This document shows, piece after piece, positions 43,067 through 51,678 of a stretch of 64,000 nucleotides of DNA. Position numbers and translations under genes: made by a program. The stretch covers positions 1 to 64,000 of the forward strand of contig NZ_CALXEG010000005.1 of NCBI RefSeq assembly GCF_944387275.1, written 5' to 3'. Position 1 is the stretch's first letter. Each line of letters begins with the position of its first letter. The notes beneath the pieces were generated by a model. The model made no database searches. It saw nothing but the letters and a program-made list of their open reading frames with translations, and was not told the origin of the DNA. This stretch comes from an uncultured Pseudoflavonifractor sp. (GTDB lineage: Bacteria; Bacillota; Clostridia; Oscillospirales; Oscillospiraceae).

Positions 43067-44470
43067 TCAGAATCGGAAATAGAGGAAGGGGTTGTAGGTG
43101 GCGTCCACCAGGTAGGCCGTGCACAGGGTCAGACCCCCCAGCAGCAGGATGGGCAGCACGATCTTGACCGCCTTCTGCGGGGTCTTCTCCCACACCCGGA
43201 CCGCCAGGGGCGTGGAGGCCACGGCGGCCACCAGCAGCATGGGCAGGTAGGAGCGCAGGTAGTACCAGACGGCGCTGTCGGCCAGGCCGCCGCCCGCGGA
43301 GCCGAACATGGCGGCCAGATAGGCGCCCATCTGGCCAAAGTCCTCCAGGGCGAACAGGGCCCAGGACACCAGCAGGAAGAAGAGGGTGTACAGGTGCTGC
43401 ACCACAGCGGGGGCCTTTTTCAGCACGTTGAGGAGGAATGCCTTCTCGATGATGAGCATGACGGCGAAGTAGAGGCCCCAGAGGAGGAAGTTCCAGCTGG
43501 CCCCGTGCCAGATACCTGTGGCGGCCCACACCACCAGCAGGTTGAAGAACAGCCGGGGCTTGCTCACCCGGTTGCCCCCCAGGGGGATATACATATACTC
43601 CCGGAACCAGGAGCCCAGGGAGATATGCCACCGCCGCCAGAACTCGGTGAGGGACTTGGAGATATAGGGGTAGTTGAAGTTGCGCATGAACTCAAACCCC
43701 AGCATCCGGCCCAGGCCCACCGCCATGTCGGAGTAGCCGGAGAAGTCGAAGTAAATCTGGAATGCAAAGGCCACCATGCCCAGCCAGGCGCCCGCGGTGG
43801 TGAGCTGGTCGGTGGGCATGGCCTTGTAGGCGTCCCACAGCATGCCCAGGTTGTTGGCCAGCAGCACCTTTTTCGCCAGGCCCACCACAAAGACCTGCAC
43901 GCCGGAGGCAAACTGCTCCACGTGGTACTCCCGGTGGTCAATCTGGTCCCCCAGGTCCTTGTACTTGATGATGGGGCCGGCGATGAGCTGGGGGAAGAGG
44001 GTGACGAAGGTGCCGAAGTTGATGATGCTGTGCTGGGCCTTGGCGTCTCCCCGGTACACGTCGATGGTGTAGCTCATGGTCTGGAAGGTGTAGAAGGAGA
44101 TGCCGATAGGCAGGCTCAGCCCCAACACGGGCATGAACCCGATGCCCAGGTTCTGGAGGGTACCGGCGATAAAGTCCCAGTACTTGAAGAAGAACAGCAG
44201 CAGCAGGTTGAGGAACACCGATGAGGCCACCGCCATCCTTGCGCCTTTGTCGTTGCCTTTGGCCTTGCACTTCTCCACCAGCATGCCGTGGGTGTAGTCG
44301 ATGGCGATGGAGGCGAACATGATGACGATATAGACCGGCTCGCCCCAGCCGTAGAAGATCAGGTTAAAGACCAGCAGAACGGCGTTGCGCCATTTCACCG
44401 GTGTGAGATAGTGGACGATCAGTACAATGGGCAGATAAAAGAACAGAAAAAATACGCTGGAAAAAACCAA
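43067..44470 (-). CDS. MBOAT family O-acyltransferase (AlgI-like)
   Basis: A 467-residue polytopic membrane protein that moves acetyl groups across the membrane for polymer O-acetylation. MBOAT signatures: FQIYFDFSGYSDMAVGLGRM, FWRRWHISLGSWFREYMYIP and the catalytic His in WAATGIWHGASWNF. The start is TTG 44470 with GGGAGGG in front, since no upstream ATG exists in this context. It lies between the DUF4358 lipoprotein and the DHHW partner, the usual gene order in Clostridia. Confidence 0.93.
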   Translation of the reverse strand: MVFSSVFFLFFYLPIVLIVHYLTPVKWRNAVLLVFNLIFYGWGEPVYIVIMFASIAIDYTHGMLVEKCKAKGNDKGARMAVASSVFLNLLLLFFFKYWDFIAGTLQNLGIGFMPVLGLSLPIGISFYTFQTMSYTIDVYRGDAKAQHSIINFGTFVTLFPQLIAGPIIKYKDLGDQIDHREYHVEQFASGVQVFVVGLAKKVLLANNLGMLWDAYKAMPTDQLTTAGAWLGMVAFAFQIYFDFSGYSDMAVGLGRMLGFEFMRNFNYPYISKSLTEFWRRWHISLGSWFREYMYIPLGGNRVSKPRLFFNLLVVWAATGIWHGASWNFLLWGLYFAVMLIIEKAFLLNVLKKAPAVVQHLYTLFFLLVSWALFALEDFGQMGAYLAAMFGSAGGGLADSAVWYYLRSYLPMLLVAAVASTPLAVRVWEKTPQKAVKIVLPILLLGGLTLCTAYLVDATYNPFLYFRF

Positions 44471-44484
44471 TCCTAACCCTCCCG

Positions 44485-44527
44485 CCAGAGTATTGGGGGC
44501 GGACAGCTGGCGTCACGCCCACTCTGG
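44485..44527 (-). other. Intercistronic hairpin before the MBOAT gene
   Basis: CCAGAGT (44485-44491) pairs with ACTCTGG (44521-44527), with an inner GGGCG/CGCCC stem, ending just before the MBOAT ribosome binding site. There is no T-run. It may set relative expression between the lipoprotein and the acyltransferase. Confidence 0.45.
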
Positions 44528-44547
44528 TATGTTGCCCGAAACGGGCG

Positions 44548-45300
44548 TTATTTTGCGTAGGTGTTGAAGGCCTCCACCATCTGGTCAGCGTACTCGTCGA
44601 TGCAGAAGAGGAGGTAGTCCCCGCTGGTGACCAGCTTGTAGTTGTCCACCAGCTTCAGGGTCTCGGGGTACAGGTTGCCGGCCTTCAGGGTCTCCAGCCG
44701 GGACTCGCAGGCGGCCTTCACCGCGTCCACACGGCCAGGGGCGCACTGGGCAATCAGGAACTCGGTGACGTGGGCGCTCATCAGAGGCATCTTGGCGATG
44801 AACTCCACCAGGTCGGAGGATTCGATGCCATACAGGTCGGAGAGCAGGGTGGCGTCCACGTCCATCAGCTGGGGCCGCTCCAGGCCGGACACCTCGTTCC
44901 AGATGGACTGGACCACAGAGGCGGAGGGGCTCTCAGAGGGCTTCTGGCTCTCGCTGGGCGCGGGGCTCTCAGAAGGCTTCTGGCTCTCACTGGGCTTGGT
45001 GCTCTCAGTGGGCTTCTGGCTCTCGCTGGGCTTGGTGCTCTCCGCGGGCTTCTGGCTCTCGCTGGGCTGCGTGCTCTCAGAGGGCTCCGGGGTCTCGCTG
45101 GGCTGGACGCTCTCGCTGGGCTCCAGAGTCTCGCTGGGGGTGACCTCAGGCGTGGGGGTGGTGCTGGGCGTCAGGCTCTCGGTAACGGGCGGCGTGGACA
45201 CAGGGGGCGTGGAGCCCGCAGCGTCGGGGCTGCCGCAGGCGGCCAGCAGGGACAGGGTCAGGGCCCCGGAGAGGGCCAGAGCGAGAAACTTCTTGTTCAT
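44548..45300 (-). CDS. DUF4358 lipoprotein with Ser/Pro/Glu repeat linker
   Basis: A 250-residue lipoprotein: signal peptide ending SLLAACGSPD (lipobox Cys near residue 22), a roughly 105-residue linker of imperfect PSESxxP units (for example PSESQKPSESPAPSESQKP), then a DUF4358-like C-terminal domain (about 130-250) with WNEVSGLERPQLMDVD, YGIESSDLVEF and ending MVEAFNTYAK. This family usually sits beside MBOAT and DHHW genes, as here, and may help in surface acylation. ATG 45300 has AAAGGAG ten bases upstream; a longer frame to 45390 lacks a site. Confidence 0.8.
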   Translation of the reverse strand: MNKKFLALALSGALTLSLLAACGSPDAAGSTPPVSTPPVTESLTPSTTPTPEVTPSETLEPSESVQPSETPEPSESTQPSESQKPAESTKPSESQKPTESTKPSESQKPSESPAPSESQKPSESPSASVVQSIWNEVSGLERPQLMDVDATLLSDLYGIESSDLVEFIAKMPLMSAHVTEFLIAQCAPGRVDAVKAACESRLETLKAGNLYPETLKLVDNYKLVTSGDYLLFCIDEYADQMVEAFNTYAK

Positions 45301-45421
45301 ATCAGATAAACTCCTTTGATCCATAATATCAAATGGGGTGTGTATCTCCCCTTTTGGGAAACCGCAGTCTTTGACGGACCCCATGGACAAAAAGTTCCCG
45401 CTCTGTGAAAAAAACTTTCCG
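45301..45421. other. Promoter region of the acylation operon
   Basis: Short spacer between the DUF4358 gene and the uridine kinase terminator. No consensus promoter pair could be assigned with confidence. Confidence 0.3.
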
Positions 45422-45467
45422 CAAAAAGCCGCCCGCGGGGGAAGGACCCTTCTCCTCCGGGGCGGCT
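45422..45467 (-). terminator. Terminator of uridine kinase gene
   Basis: AGCCGCCC (45427-45434) pairs with GGGCGGCT (45460-45467). On the minus strand TTTTTG follows the stem. Confidence 0.8.
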
Positions 45468-45485
45468 GTTCTGTTGGACTTGGTG

Positions 45486-46103
45486 TTACAGCTCCTCCAC
45501 GTGGCTCCTGATCCGCTGGGTGATCATCTCCAGGGCCACCAGGTTGTGGCCGCCGTCCAGCACCACGATGTCGGCGTACTGCCGGGAGGGCTGGACAAAC
45601 TGCTCGTGCATGGGCTTGACTGTGGTGAGGTACTGGTCAATGACGCTGTCCAGGCTGCGTCCCCGCTCCTTCACGTCCCGGAGGATCCGGCGGAGGATGC
45701 GCACGTCCGCATCGGTGTCCACAAAGATCTTGATGTCCATCAGGTCCCGCAGCTTCTTGTTCTCAAAAATCAGAATGCCCTCCACGATCACCACCTTGGT
45801 GGGCTTGACCTCCACCGTCTCGGTGGACCGGTTGTGGATGGTGTAGTCGTACACCGGGCAGTGGATGGTCTTGCCCGAGCAGAGGGTCTGCAGGTCCTCC
45901 ACCATCAGGTCGGTGTCAAAGGCGTCTGGATGGTCGTAGTTCAGGGCGGCCCGCTCCTCATAGGTCATGTTGGGGTGGGCCTTGTAGTAGTTGTCGTGGT
46001 ACACCACCGAGATGTTGCCGCCAAAGCTGTCGATGAGATGCTTGGTCAGGGTGGTCTTGCCGGAGCCGGTGCCACCGGCGATGCCGATCACCATGGTATT
46101 CAT
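45486..46103 (-). CDS. udk: Uridine kinase
   Basis: Phosphorylates uridine or cytidine to UMP or CMP in pyrimidine salvage. The 205 residues have Walker A GIAGGTGSGKTT at 7-18, YHDNYYK after it, the NYDHPDAFD substrate motif, a PVYDYTIHNR segment and VVIVEGILIFEN as Walker B, all typical of the uridine kinase/PRK family at the usual length. ATG 46103 follows GGGGG; ATG 46094 is an in-frame alternative. Ends an apparent unit with the aldo/keto reductase and regulator upstream, though the 101-base gap leaves co-transcription open. Confidence 0.93.
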   Translation of the reverse strand: MNTMVIGIAGGTGSGKTTLTKHLIDSFGGNISVVYHDNYYKAHPNMTYEERAALNYDHPDAFDTDLMVEDLQTLCSGKTIHCPVYDYTIHNRSTETVEVKPTKVVIVEGILIFENKKLRDLMDIKIFVDTDADVRILRRILRDVKERGRSLDSVIDQYLTTVKPMHEQFVQPSRQYADIVVLDGGHNLVALEMITQRIRSHVEEL

Positions 46104-46204
46104 CCTGGGTTTCCCCCTTTTTTGTTATCGTCTCAGTATACCACATTCTCCGGTCCGCTGGAAAGGCGTTTTGCCCATATTTGCAGGTAATGGGTGGGAA
46201 TTTC

Positions 46205-47155
46205 TCAGCGTCCGTCCGCCTCCAGGTTCAGCCAGCGGCACTCCTCCCGGGTGAGGGCCACCTCCAGCGCGCCGCAGTTGGCGGCGATGCGGGCCGGGTT
46301 GCCGGTGGAGAAGATGGCGTAGGCGTTCATGTCCTGGTGGAACAGCCAGGCCAGGGAGAGCTGTGCCACGGTACAGCCCTTCTCCTTGGCCAGGACCTCC
46401 GCCCGCCTCAGCCTCTCCCAGTTCTCCGGGCAGTCGTATCCCCGCCGCCCGGCGGCGTCCAGCTTGTCCGCCCGCTTGGGGTCAGCGGCGGAGATCTTGC
46501 CCGACAGCATCCCCCGGGCCAGGCTGGAGAAGGCCAGCACCGCCGTGCCGCTCTCCCGGTACCAGGCCCGTTCCCCCTCCCGGTCGGCTCCCGTCAGGGT
46601 GACGCAGCCCGCGCCGCCGCCCCAGGGGTCCCGGATCTGACAGGCCAGGCCGAAGTGAGGGGAGGACACGGTAAAGGGCTCCAGGTCGTGGGCGGCGGCG
46701 TAGTCGTTGGCCTCCTGAATCCGCTCTGCCGTCCAGTTGGACCCGCCGAAGGCCCGCAGCTTGCCCTGCTTTTTCAGATCATTGAGGGTCTCCACCAGCT
46801 CTCCCGCCTGGGCGTGATGGCTGTCCCGGTGGAGCAGGAACAGGTCGATGCACTCCACCCCCAGCCGCCGCAGGGAGGTCTCCACGTCCTTCACCAGGCA
46901 GGCCGGGGTCACCCGGTCGGGCCGCAGAGGCGTGGGATGGCAGCCCTTTGTCTCAATGACCAGCTTATCCAGGTCCCTGCCCTTCAGCCAGCGGCCCAGC
47001 AGCTCCTCGCTGCCGCCGTATACATGGGCGGTGTCAAAGGCATTGACGCCCGCGTCCACCGCCGCGTCCAGCACAGCGGTGTCCTTCAGGTCCGCGCAGC
47101 CCAGCACCAGCCGGGACACGGGCTTGTCCAGCCCGGAAATGGTTCCGTATTTCAT
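46205..47155 (-). CDS. Aldo/keto reductase
   Basis: A 316-residue NAD(P)H-dependent oxidoreductase of the AKR (TIM-barrel) superfamily. Catalytic residues are visible: Asp/Tyr in FDTAHVYGG, Lys in LVIETKGC and His in LFLLHRDSH; the NADP-binding end has FSTGNPARIAANCGAL. It begins 27 bases after the stop codon of the sugar-type regulator, suggesting co-transcription and a role in sugar metabolism. ATG 47155 follows GGGAGG. Confidence 0.88.
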   Translation of the reverse strand: MKYGTISGLDKPVSRLVLGCADLKDTAVLDAAVDAGVNAFDTAHVYGGSEELLGRWLKGRDLDKLVIETKGCHPTPLRPDRVTPACLVKDVETSLRRLGVECIDLFLLHRDSHHAQAGELVETLNDLKKQGKLRAFGGSNWTAERIQEANDYAAAHDLEPFTVSSPHFGLACQIRDPWGGGAGCVTLTGADREGERAWYRESGTAVLAFSSLARGMLSGKISAADPKRADKLDAAGRRGYDCPENWERLRRAEVLAKEKGCTVAQLSLAWLFHQDMNAYAIFSTGNPARIAANCGALEVALTREECRWLNLEADGR

Positions 47156-47182
47156 GGTTTTCCTCCCGTTTCTCTTGTCTGT

Positions 47183-48247
47183 TCAGCCGCTCTCCTTGCG
47201 CACCAGCCGCCAGGTGATGGACTGGGACTGGACCTGCCGTCCGGCCATCCGTTCCAGCAGCAGCTCAGCGGCCATACCGCCCAGCCGGTGGGCCTCATGG
47301 GCCAGAGAGGTGATGCGCACCGGGCACAGGTCGCTGTAATAGCTGTTGTCAAAGCTGACCACCGCCGTGTCCGCAGGGATCTTGTGTCCGGTGCTCAGGA
47401 GCATGCGGATGAGCCGGTCGGCGATCTCGTCGTTGTAGCAGATGACTGCCGTGCAGTCCTTGAGGTAAAATTGGGTAAAGTGTTTCAGCAGGTCGTTGTG
47501 GCCGTAGTCCAGCAGGTAGCGCCGTTCCTCGGTGGTGTACCACAGGACCCGGTCGTCCGGTAGGGGCAATCCGGCGTCCCGCATGGCGGCCAGGTAGCCC
47601 AGATACCGCTGGTGGCCCTGGATGTCGTCGCTCTTGAAGATACCGGCGATCTTGGTGTGGCCCCGGGCGATGAGATGGCGGGCCAGCTGATACCCGCCGC
47701 CGAAGTTGTCGTCCGATACGCACACCGCCCCTGGCAGCGCCCCGTAGCTGCCGTGGATGAACACCACCGGGATGCCCGCCAGGTCCAGCTTCTCGTACAG
47801 GTCCAGGTTGGGGTTGGGCAGAGCGGTCTTGGAGCCCTCCACGATCAGCCCGCCCACCGGCTGGTGAAGCAGGCCCTGGAGGATGTCCCGCTCGTTGGAC
47901 ACCTTGTTCTGCGTGGAGTAGAGGAGGGTGGAGTAGTTTTTCCGGCTGAGCACCGCCTGGATGTCCTGGAGGACCGTGGGAAAGATGTAGTCGTTTAAAT
48001 AGGATGTGACCACCGCGATCCGGTCGCTGCCGCCGGAGCGGCCCCGGTCCAGCACCCGGGACCCGCTGCCTTGCCGCTTCTCGATGAGCCCCAGCTCCAC
48101 CAGCTTGTCCAACGCCTGCCGCACCGTCTGGCGGCTGACCGAGTAGATTTGGGTCAGCTCCTGCTCGGTGGGCAGCTTGTCCGGGAAGGTGCCCCGGGCG
48201 ATTTCCGCCTGAAGCTGAGCTGCCAGCTGAAGATATTTAAAGGCCAT
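47183..48247 (-). CDS. GntR/LacI-type sugar-responsive repressor (AraR-like)
   Basis: A 354-residue regulator joining an N-terminal GntR winged helix (about 1-70: LPTEQELTQIYSVSRQTVRQ) to a LacI/periplasmic-binding-type effector domain (about 75-354: RIAVVTSYLNDYIFPTVLQD, GGLIVEGSKTA, CYNDEIADRL). This combination is that of Bacillus AraR, which responds to L-arabinose. Genes for arabinose isomerase and ribulose-phosphate epimerase lie downstream in the divergent operon, supporting that role. ATG 48247 has GAGGGGG upstream. The AT-rich spacer beside it holds two dyads that could be its operators. Confidence 0.85.
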   Translation of the reverse strand: MAFKYLQLAAQLQAEIARGTFPDKLPTEQELTQIYSVSRQTVRQALDKLVELGLIEKRQGSGSRVLDRGRSGGSDRIAVVTSYLNDYIFPTVLQDIQAVLSRKNYSTLLYSTQNKVSNERDILQGLLHQPVGGLIVEGSKTALPNPNLDLYEKLDLAGIPVVFIHGSYGALPGAVCVSDDNFGGGYQLARHLIARGHTKIAGIFKSDDIQGHQRYLGYLAAMRDAGLPLPDDRVLWYTTEERRYLLDYGHNDLLKHFTQFYLKDCTAVICYNDEIADRLIRMLLSTGHKIPADTAVVSFDNSYYSDLCPVRITSLAHEAHRLGGMAAELLLERMAGRQVQSQSITWRLVRKESG

Positions 48248-48623
48248 AGCGCCGCCCCCTCTCTGTACAGATCAGATATGTTTTTGCTCAAAAATCAATA
48301 CAAATTCCGTTCTTTTTCTCTTCTCATCCCTTCTTATTTTTCTTTATTTTTTCATTTATTATATCATAATAAATGAAATTATCAACTATAGTCCATATAT
48401 TTTTTATATTGTATTTCTTTTTATAACTTTTCTAAAATTTATATTGTTTTATTGACCATAAAACATTTTTTCAAGACAAATATATTGTAAAACCCTCTGC
48501 CGTCTGATACCGTATACTCAGCAAATGGTACGGCCGTAGCAAATTCCTGTCCGTCCTGCCGGCGAAGGCGCACCGCTGGCGGCACCACCACATGGGCTAT
48601 TATTTTAGGGGAGGTTTTCCGGA
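48248..48623. promoter_or_regulatory. Divergent regulatory region of the arabinose island
   Basis: 376 bases between the AraR-like regulator and the GH3 gene, with a very AT-rich left two thirds. Two dyads stand out: TTTCATTTATTA at 48350-48361 and its exact reverse complement at 48367-48378 (five-base loop), and TACGGCCGTA at 48529-48538 inside AAATGGTACGGCCGTAGCAA. The latter is the same kind of centre as the TAC-GTA core of known AraR boxes. No clear catabolite (cre) site was seen. Confidence 0.5.
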
Positions 48624-50165
48624 ATGAAAAAGGAAGCACTCTGGCGGGGTCTGACGTCAGTGCTGGCAGTCCTGCTGGCATTTCTGTTTGTCATGACAAA
48701 CGTGGCCTGGGGGTATGAAAACCTGATCAACTCGGCCCTGAACGTCACCACCCGCAAGGCCGTGGAGTCGGAATCCAGCTCCACGGTGGACACCGCTTTT
48801 TACAAGAGCGACTACGGCGATGTCAACCACCTGACGGAGGAGGACCTTGACCGCCTGAACGCGGACGAGGACGCCTTCATCGTCCAGGAGATGGAAGAGG
48901 GCGCGGTTCTGCTAAAGAACGACAACAACGCGCTTCCTCTGGCGCAGGACGAGCGCCGGGTCACCCTGTTCGGCAGCGGGTCCGCCAAGCCGCTGTATCA
49001 CGGAAACTCCGGCGGCGGCGACAACGATCCCAGCCGGGAGGTTAGCTTCTATCAGGCGCTCAAGGACGAGGGCTTCACCATCAACGAGGCCCTCTATCAG
49101 GCCTACCTGAACAGCCCCACCACCCGAAAAATCGTGGTCACCAACGAGCAGTCCGCCGGCACCTACGGCGGCACGGACTCCTGGTCCATCGGCGAAGAGC
49201 CTATCTCCTTCTATACCGACGAACTGAAATCCACCTTCTCCGACTACAACGACGTGGCCATCGTAGTCCTCACAAGGGCCTGCGGCGAGGACAGCGACCT
49301 GCCCACCTCCGACGAGGACGGCGTCAGCTACCTCTCCCTCCACCAGGATGAGAAGGACATGCTGAACATGATCTACCAGTCCGGCCAGTTCGACAAGATC
49401 ATCCTCATCAACAACAGCCCCAACCCGCTGGAACTGGGATGGCTGGACGAATACCACGTGGACGCCTGCCTGTGGATCGGGAATCCCGGCCTGGTGGGCT
49501 TCCGTGGGGTGGTCAACCTGCTCACCGGGGCGGCCAATCCCTCCGGCCGTCTGGTGGACACCTACGCCGCCAGCTCCCTCTCCGCCCCCTCCGTGCAGAA
49601 TTACGGCAGCTTTACCTTTGAAAACAGCACCGAGATCACGGATTACTGCGCGGACGACGACAAGTATGTCACCCACTACATGGTGTACGCTGAGGGCATC
49701 TATGTGGGCTACAAGTACTATGAGACCCGCTATGAAGACTGTGTCCTGGGGCAGGGCGGTGCGTCCAGCGGTTCGGGCGTGTTCGCCTCTCAGAACGGTG
49801 CCTGGAGCTACGCGGATGAGGTCGTCTATCCCTTCGGCTACGGATTGAGCTACACCACCTTCCAGCAGACCCTGGACAGCGTGACAGAGGCGGACGGCAC
49901 CTTCACCGTCAGCGTGACCGTGACAAACACCGGCGACACCGCCGGAAAAGACGTGGTGCAGGTCTACGCCCAGACGCCCTACACGGACTACGACCGGGAG
50001 AACCTGGTGGAGAAATCCGCCATCCAGCTGCTGGGCTTCGGCAAGACCGGCCTGCTGGAGCCCGGCCAGTCTGAGCCGGTCACCGTGACGTGTGACAAGT
50101 ATCTGCTGGCCAGCTACGACTACACTAACGCAAAGGGCTACATTCTGGACGCGGGGGACTACTAG
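48624..50165 (+). CDS. GH3 N-terminal part (GH3_C and FnIII-like domains), ends at TAG
   Basis: A 513-residue product if TAG is a stop. Membrane segment 8-32 (LTSVLAVLLAFLFVMTNVAW), GH3 C-terminal-type alpha/beta sandwich about 75-320 (EMEEGAVLLKNDNNALPL, WIGNPGLVGFRGVVNLLTG) and a fibronectin-III-like domain about 400-513 (VYPFGYGLSYTTF, VTNTGDTAGKDVVQVY). It lacks the catalytic nucleophile, so it cannot hydrolyse alone. ATG 48624 has GGGGAGG upstream. Confidence 0.6.
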   Translation: MKKEALWRGLTSVLAVLLAFLFVMTNVAWGYENLINSALNVTTRKAVESESSSTVDTAFYKSDYGDVNHLTEEDLDRLNADEDAFIVQEMEEGAVLLKNDNNALPLAQDERRVTLFGSGSAKPLYHGNSGGGDNDPSREVSFYQALKDEGFTINEALYQAYLNSPTTRKIVVTNEQSAGTYGGTDSWSIGEEPISFYTDELKSTFSDYNDVAIVVLTRACGEDSDLPTSDEDGVSYLSLHQDEKDMLNMIYQSGQFDKIILINNSPNPLELGWLDEYHVDACLWIGNPGLVGFRGVVNLLTGAANPSGRLVDTYAASSLSAPSVQNYGSFTFENSTEITDYCADDDKYVTHYMVYAEGIYVGYKYYETRYEDCVLGQGGASSGSGVFASQNGAWSYADEVVYPFGYGLSYTTFQQTLDSVTEADGTFTVSVTVTNTGDTAGKDVVQVYAQTPYTDYDRENLVEKSAIQLLGFGKTGLLEPGQSEPVTVTCDKYLLASYDYTNAKGYILDAGDY

Positions 50166-50234
50166 CTCGCCATCGGCAGCGACGCTCACGACGCGCTGAA
50201 CAATGTCCTGGCGGCCAAGGGCGCCGACGGCCTG

Positions 50235-51641
50235 GTGGACCAGGACGGCGAAAGCGTCCCCGGTGACGCCGGAAAGACCTACACCTGGAGTCAGGCCCAA
50301 CTGGATACGGAGACCTACAAATACTCTCTCCAGACCGGCGTACAGGTCACCAATCAGCTGGACGACGCGGACCTCAATCACTGGATCGATAACAGCGTGA
50401 CCTACCTGACCCGCCAGGACTGGGAGGGCACCTTCCCCCAGCCGGTAACCGGTCTGACCGCCACTGAGGACATGATCCGGGAGCTGGACGGCCACCTCTA
50501 CGAGACGCCTGACGACGCCCCCTCCATCCGCTCCTTCACCATGGGAGCGGACAACGGCATCACCTTTGTGGACATGAAGGACGAGACCTACGACAGCCCC
50601 GTGTGGGACGAATTCCTGGACCAGCTTACCCTGGACGATATGGTCTCCATCATCGATGAGACCTGGTCCTCCCCCGCTGTGGACAAGGTCAACAAGCCGG
50701 AATCCCGCAATCAGGACGGCCCCGGCGGCGTCAGCGGCCCCTACCTCCAGGGCGACCAGACCGCCACGCCCACCGCCTATGTGGGCCAGTCCCTGGCAGC
50801 CGCCACCTGGAACCTGGACATGCTGGCCAAACGTGGCAGCTTCCTGGCTGAGGACGCCATCTTCGCAGGCGTTTCCCACCTCTGGGCCCCCGGCGGAGAC
50901 ATGCACCGCACCCCCTTCTCCGGCCGGAATTTTGAGTACTACTCCGAGGACGCCGTTCTGGCCTACCTCTGCTCAGCCAGCGAGACCGCGGCCATGCAGG
51001 CCAAGGGCCTGTGCGCCAGCATCAAGCACTTTGTGGGCAACGACCAGGAGACCAACCGTCACGGCCTGGCCACCTTTATGACCGAGCAGACCGCCCGGGA
51101 GATCTATCTGAAGGCCTTTGAGGGCGCCTTCACCAAGGGCGGCGCCCTGGGCACCATGACCTCCTATAACCGCATGGGCTGCACCTACGTGGGCCACAGC
51201 GCCGCGCTGCAGCGGGAGATCCTCCGTTCCGAGTGGGGATTCCAGGGCGTCATCATCTCCGACGCCGCCATGAACAACTACCAGCACGCCCTGGAGGGCC
51301 TGGTAGGCGGCACCGACTTCTGGTGTATGTCCGGCTTCTACAACATGGTGGTTCCCGGCGCTGAGCTGCGGAATGTAGAGCTGAAAAATTACATCGAAGC
51401 CAACGACGACGGCTACCTGCTGGGCCTGCTGCGGGAGGCAAACCACAATTTCTACTACGCCTTTGTCCACACCAACCTGATCAACGGCCTGAATCCCGAC
51501 ACCACCTTTGTTACTGTCTACCCCTGGTGGAAAACCGTTATCATTGCCGCGGACTGCACTGTCGGCGTGCTCACTGCGGCGGCCTGCGCGCTGTATGCCT
51601 CCGCCCTTCTCCACAAAAAGCGGAGCGCCGGAATCCAGTGA
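50235..51641 (+). CDS. GH3 C-terminal part (catalytic TIM barrel), after the TAG
   Basis: Holds the GH3 barrel with KHFVGNDQETNRHG (substrate-binding) and the nucleophile Asp in GVIISDAAMN, then a C-terminal membrane helix (VIIAADCTVGVLTAAACALY) and a short basic tail. The frame continues upstream to the TAG. GTG 50235 is the first listed start, but no ribosome binding site supports it, so independent translation is doubtful. Confidence 0.5.
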   Translation: MDQDGESVPGDAGKTYTWSQAQLDTETYKYSLQTGVQVTNQLDDADLNHWIDNSVTYLTRQDWEGTFPQPVTGLTATEDMIRELDGHLYETPDDAPSIRSFTMGADNGITFVDMKDETYDSPVWDEFLDQLTLDDMVSIIDETWSSPAVDKVNKPESRNQDGPGGVSGPYLQGDQTATPTAYVGQSLAAATWNLDMLAKRGSFLAEDAIFAGVSHLWAPGGDMHRTPFSGRNFEYYSEDAVLAYLCSASETAAMQAKGLCASIKHFVGNDQETNRHGLATFMTEQTAREIYLKAFEGAFTKGGALGTMTSYNRMGCTYVGHSAALQREILRSEWGFQGVIISDAAMNNYQHALEGLVGGTDFWCMSGFYNMVVPGAELRNVELKNYIEANDDGYLLGLLREANHNFYYAFVHTNLINGLNPDTTFVTVYPWWKTVIIAADCTVGVLTAAACALYASALLHKKRSAGIQ

Positions 51642-51678
51642 CATTCCCTGTCAATCTGTCTGAAATGTGGGGTGCATT

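Larger units (their letters stand above)
48624..51641 (+). pseudogene. GH3 glycoside hydrolase interrupted by an in-frame TAG
   Basis: One continuous reading frame of about 1005 codons, broken only by TAG at 50163-50165. Protein similarity runs across it: GYILDAGDY, then the stop, then LAIGSDAHDALNNVLAAKG, a segment GH3 proteins carry unbroken with Tyr at this place, so TAC to TAG is the simplest change. The domain order is inverted relative to standard GH3: the C-terminal GH3 domain and fibronectin-III-like domain come first, the TIM barrel second. Membrane helices at both ends anchor it. Likely target: arabinose- or xylose-containing oligosaccharides, by operon context. Whether it is dead, read through or a sequence error is open. 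Confidence 0.75.

Noticed and set aside
44930..45180. CRISPR-like repetition
   Set aside because: The repeats are imperfect, contiguous six-codon units encoding a Ser/Pro/Glu linker inside a lipoprotein; there are no spacers and no cas genes.
50163..50165. Pyrrolysine-type recoding of TAG
   Set aside because: No pylTSBCD genes or CTA-anticodon tRNA are in the window and the expected residue is Tyr, so recoding is not supported, though not formally excluded without the whole genome.
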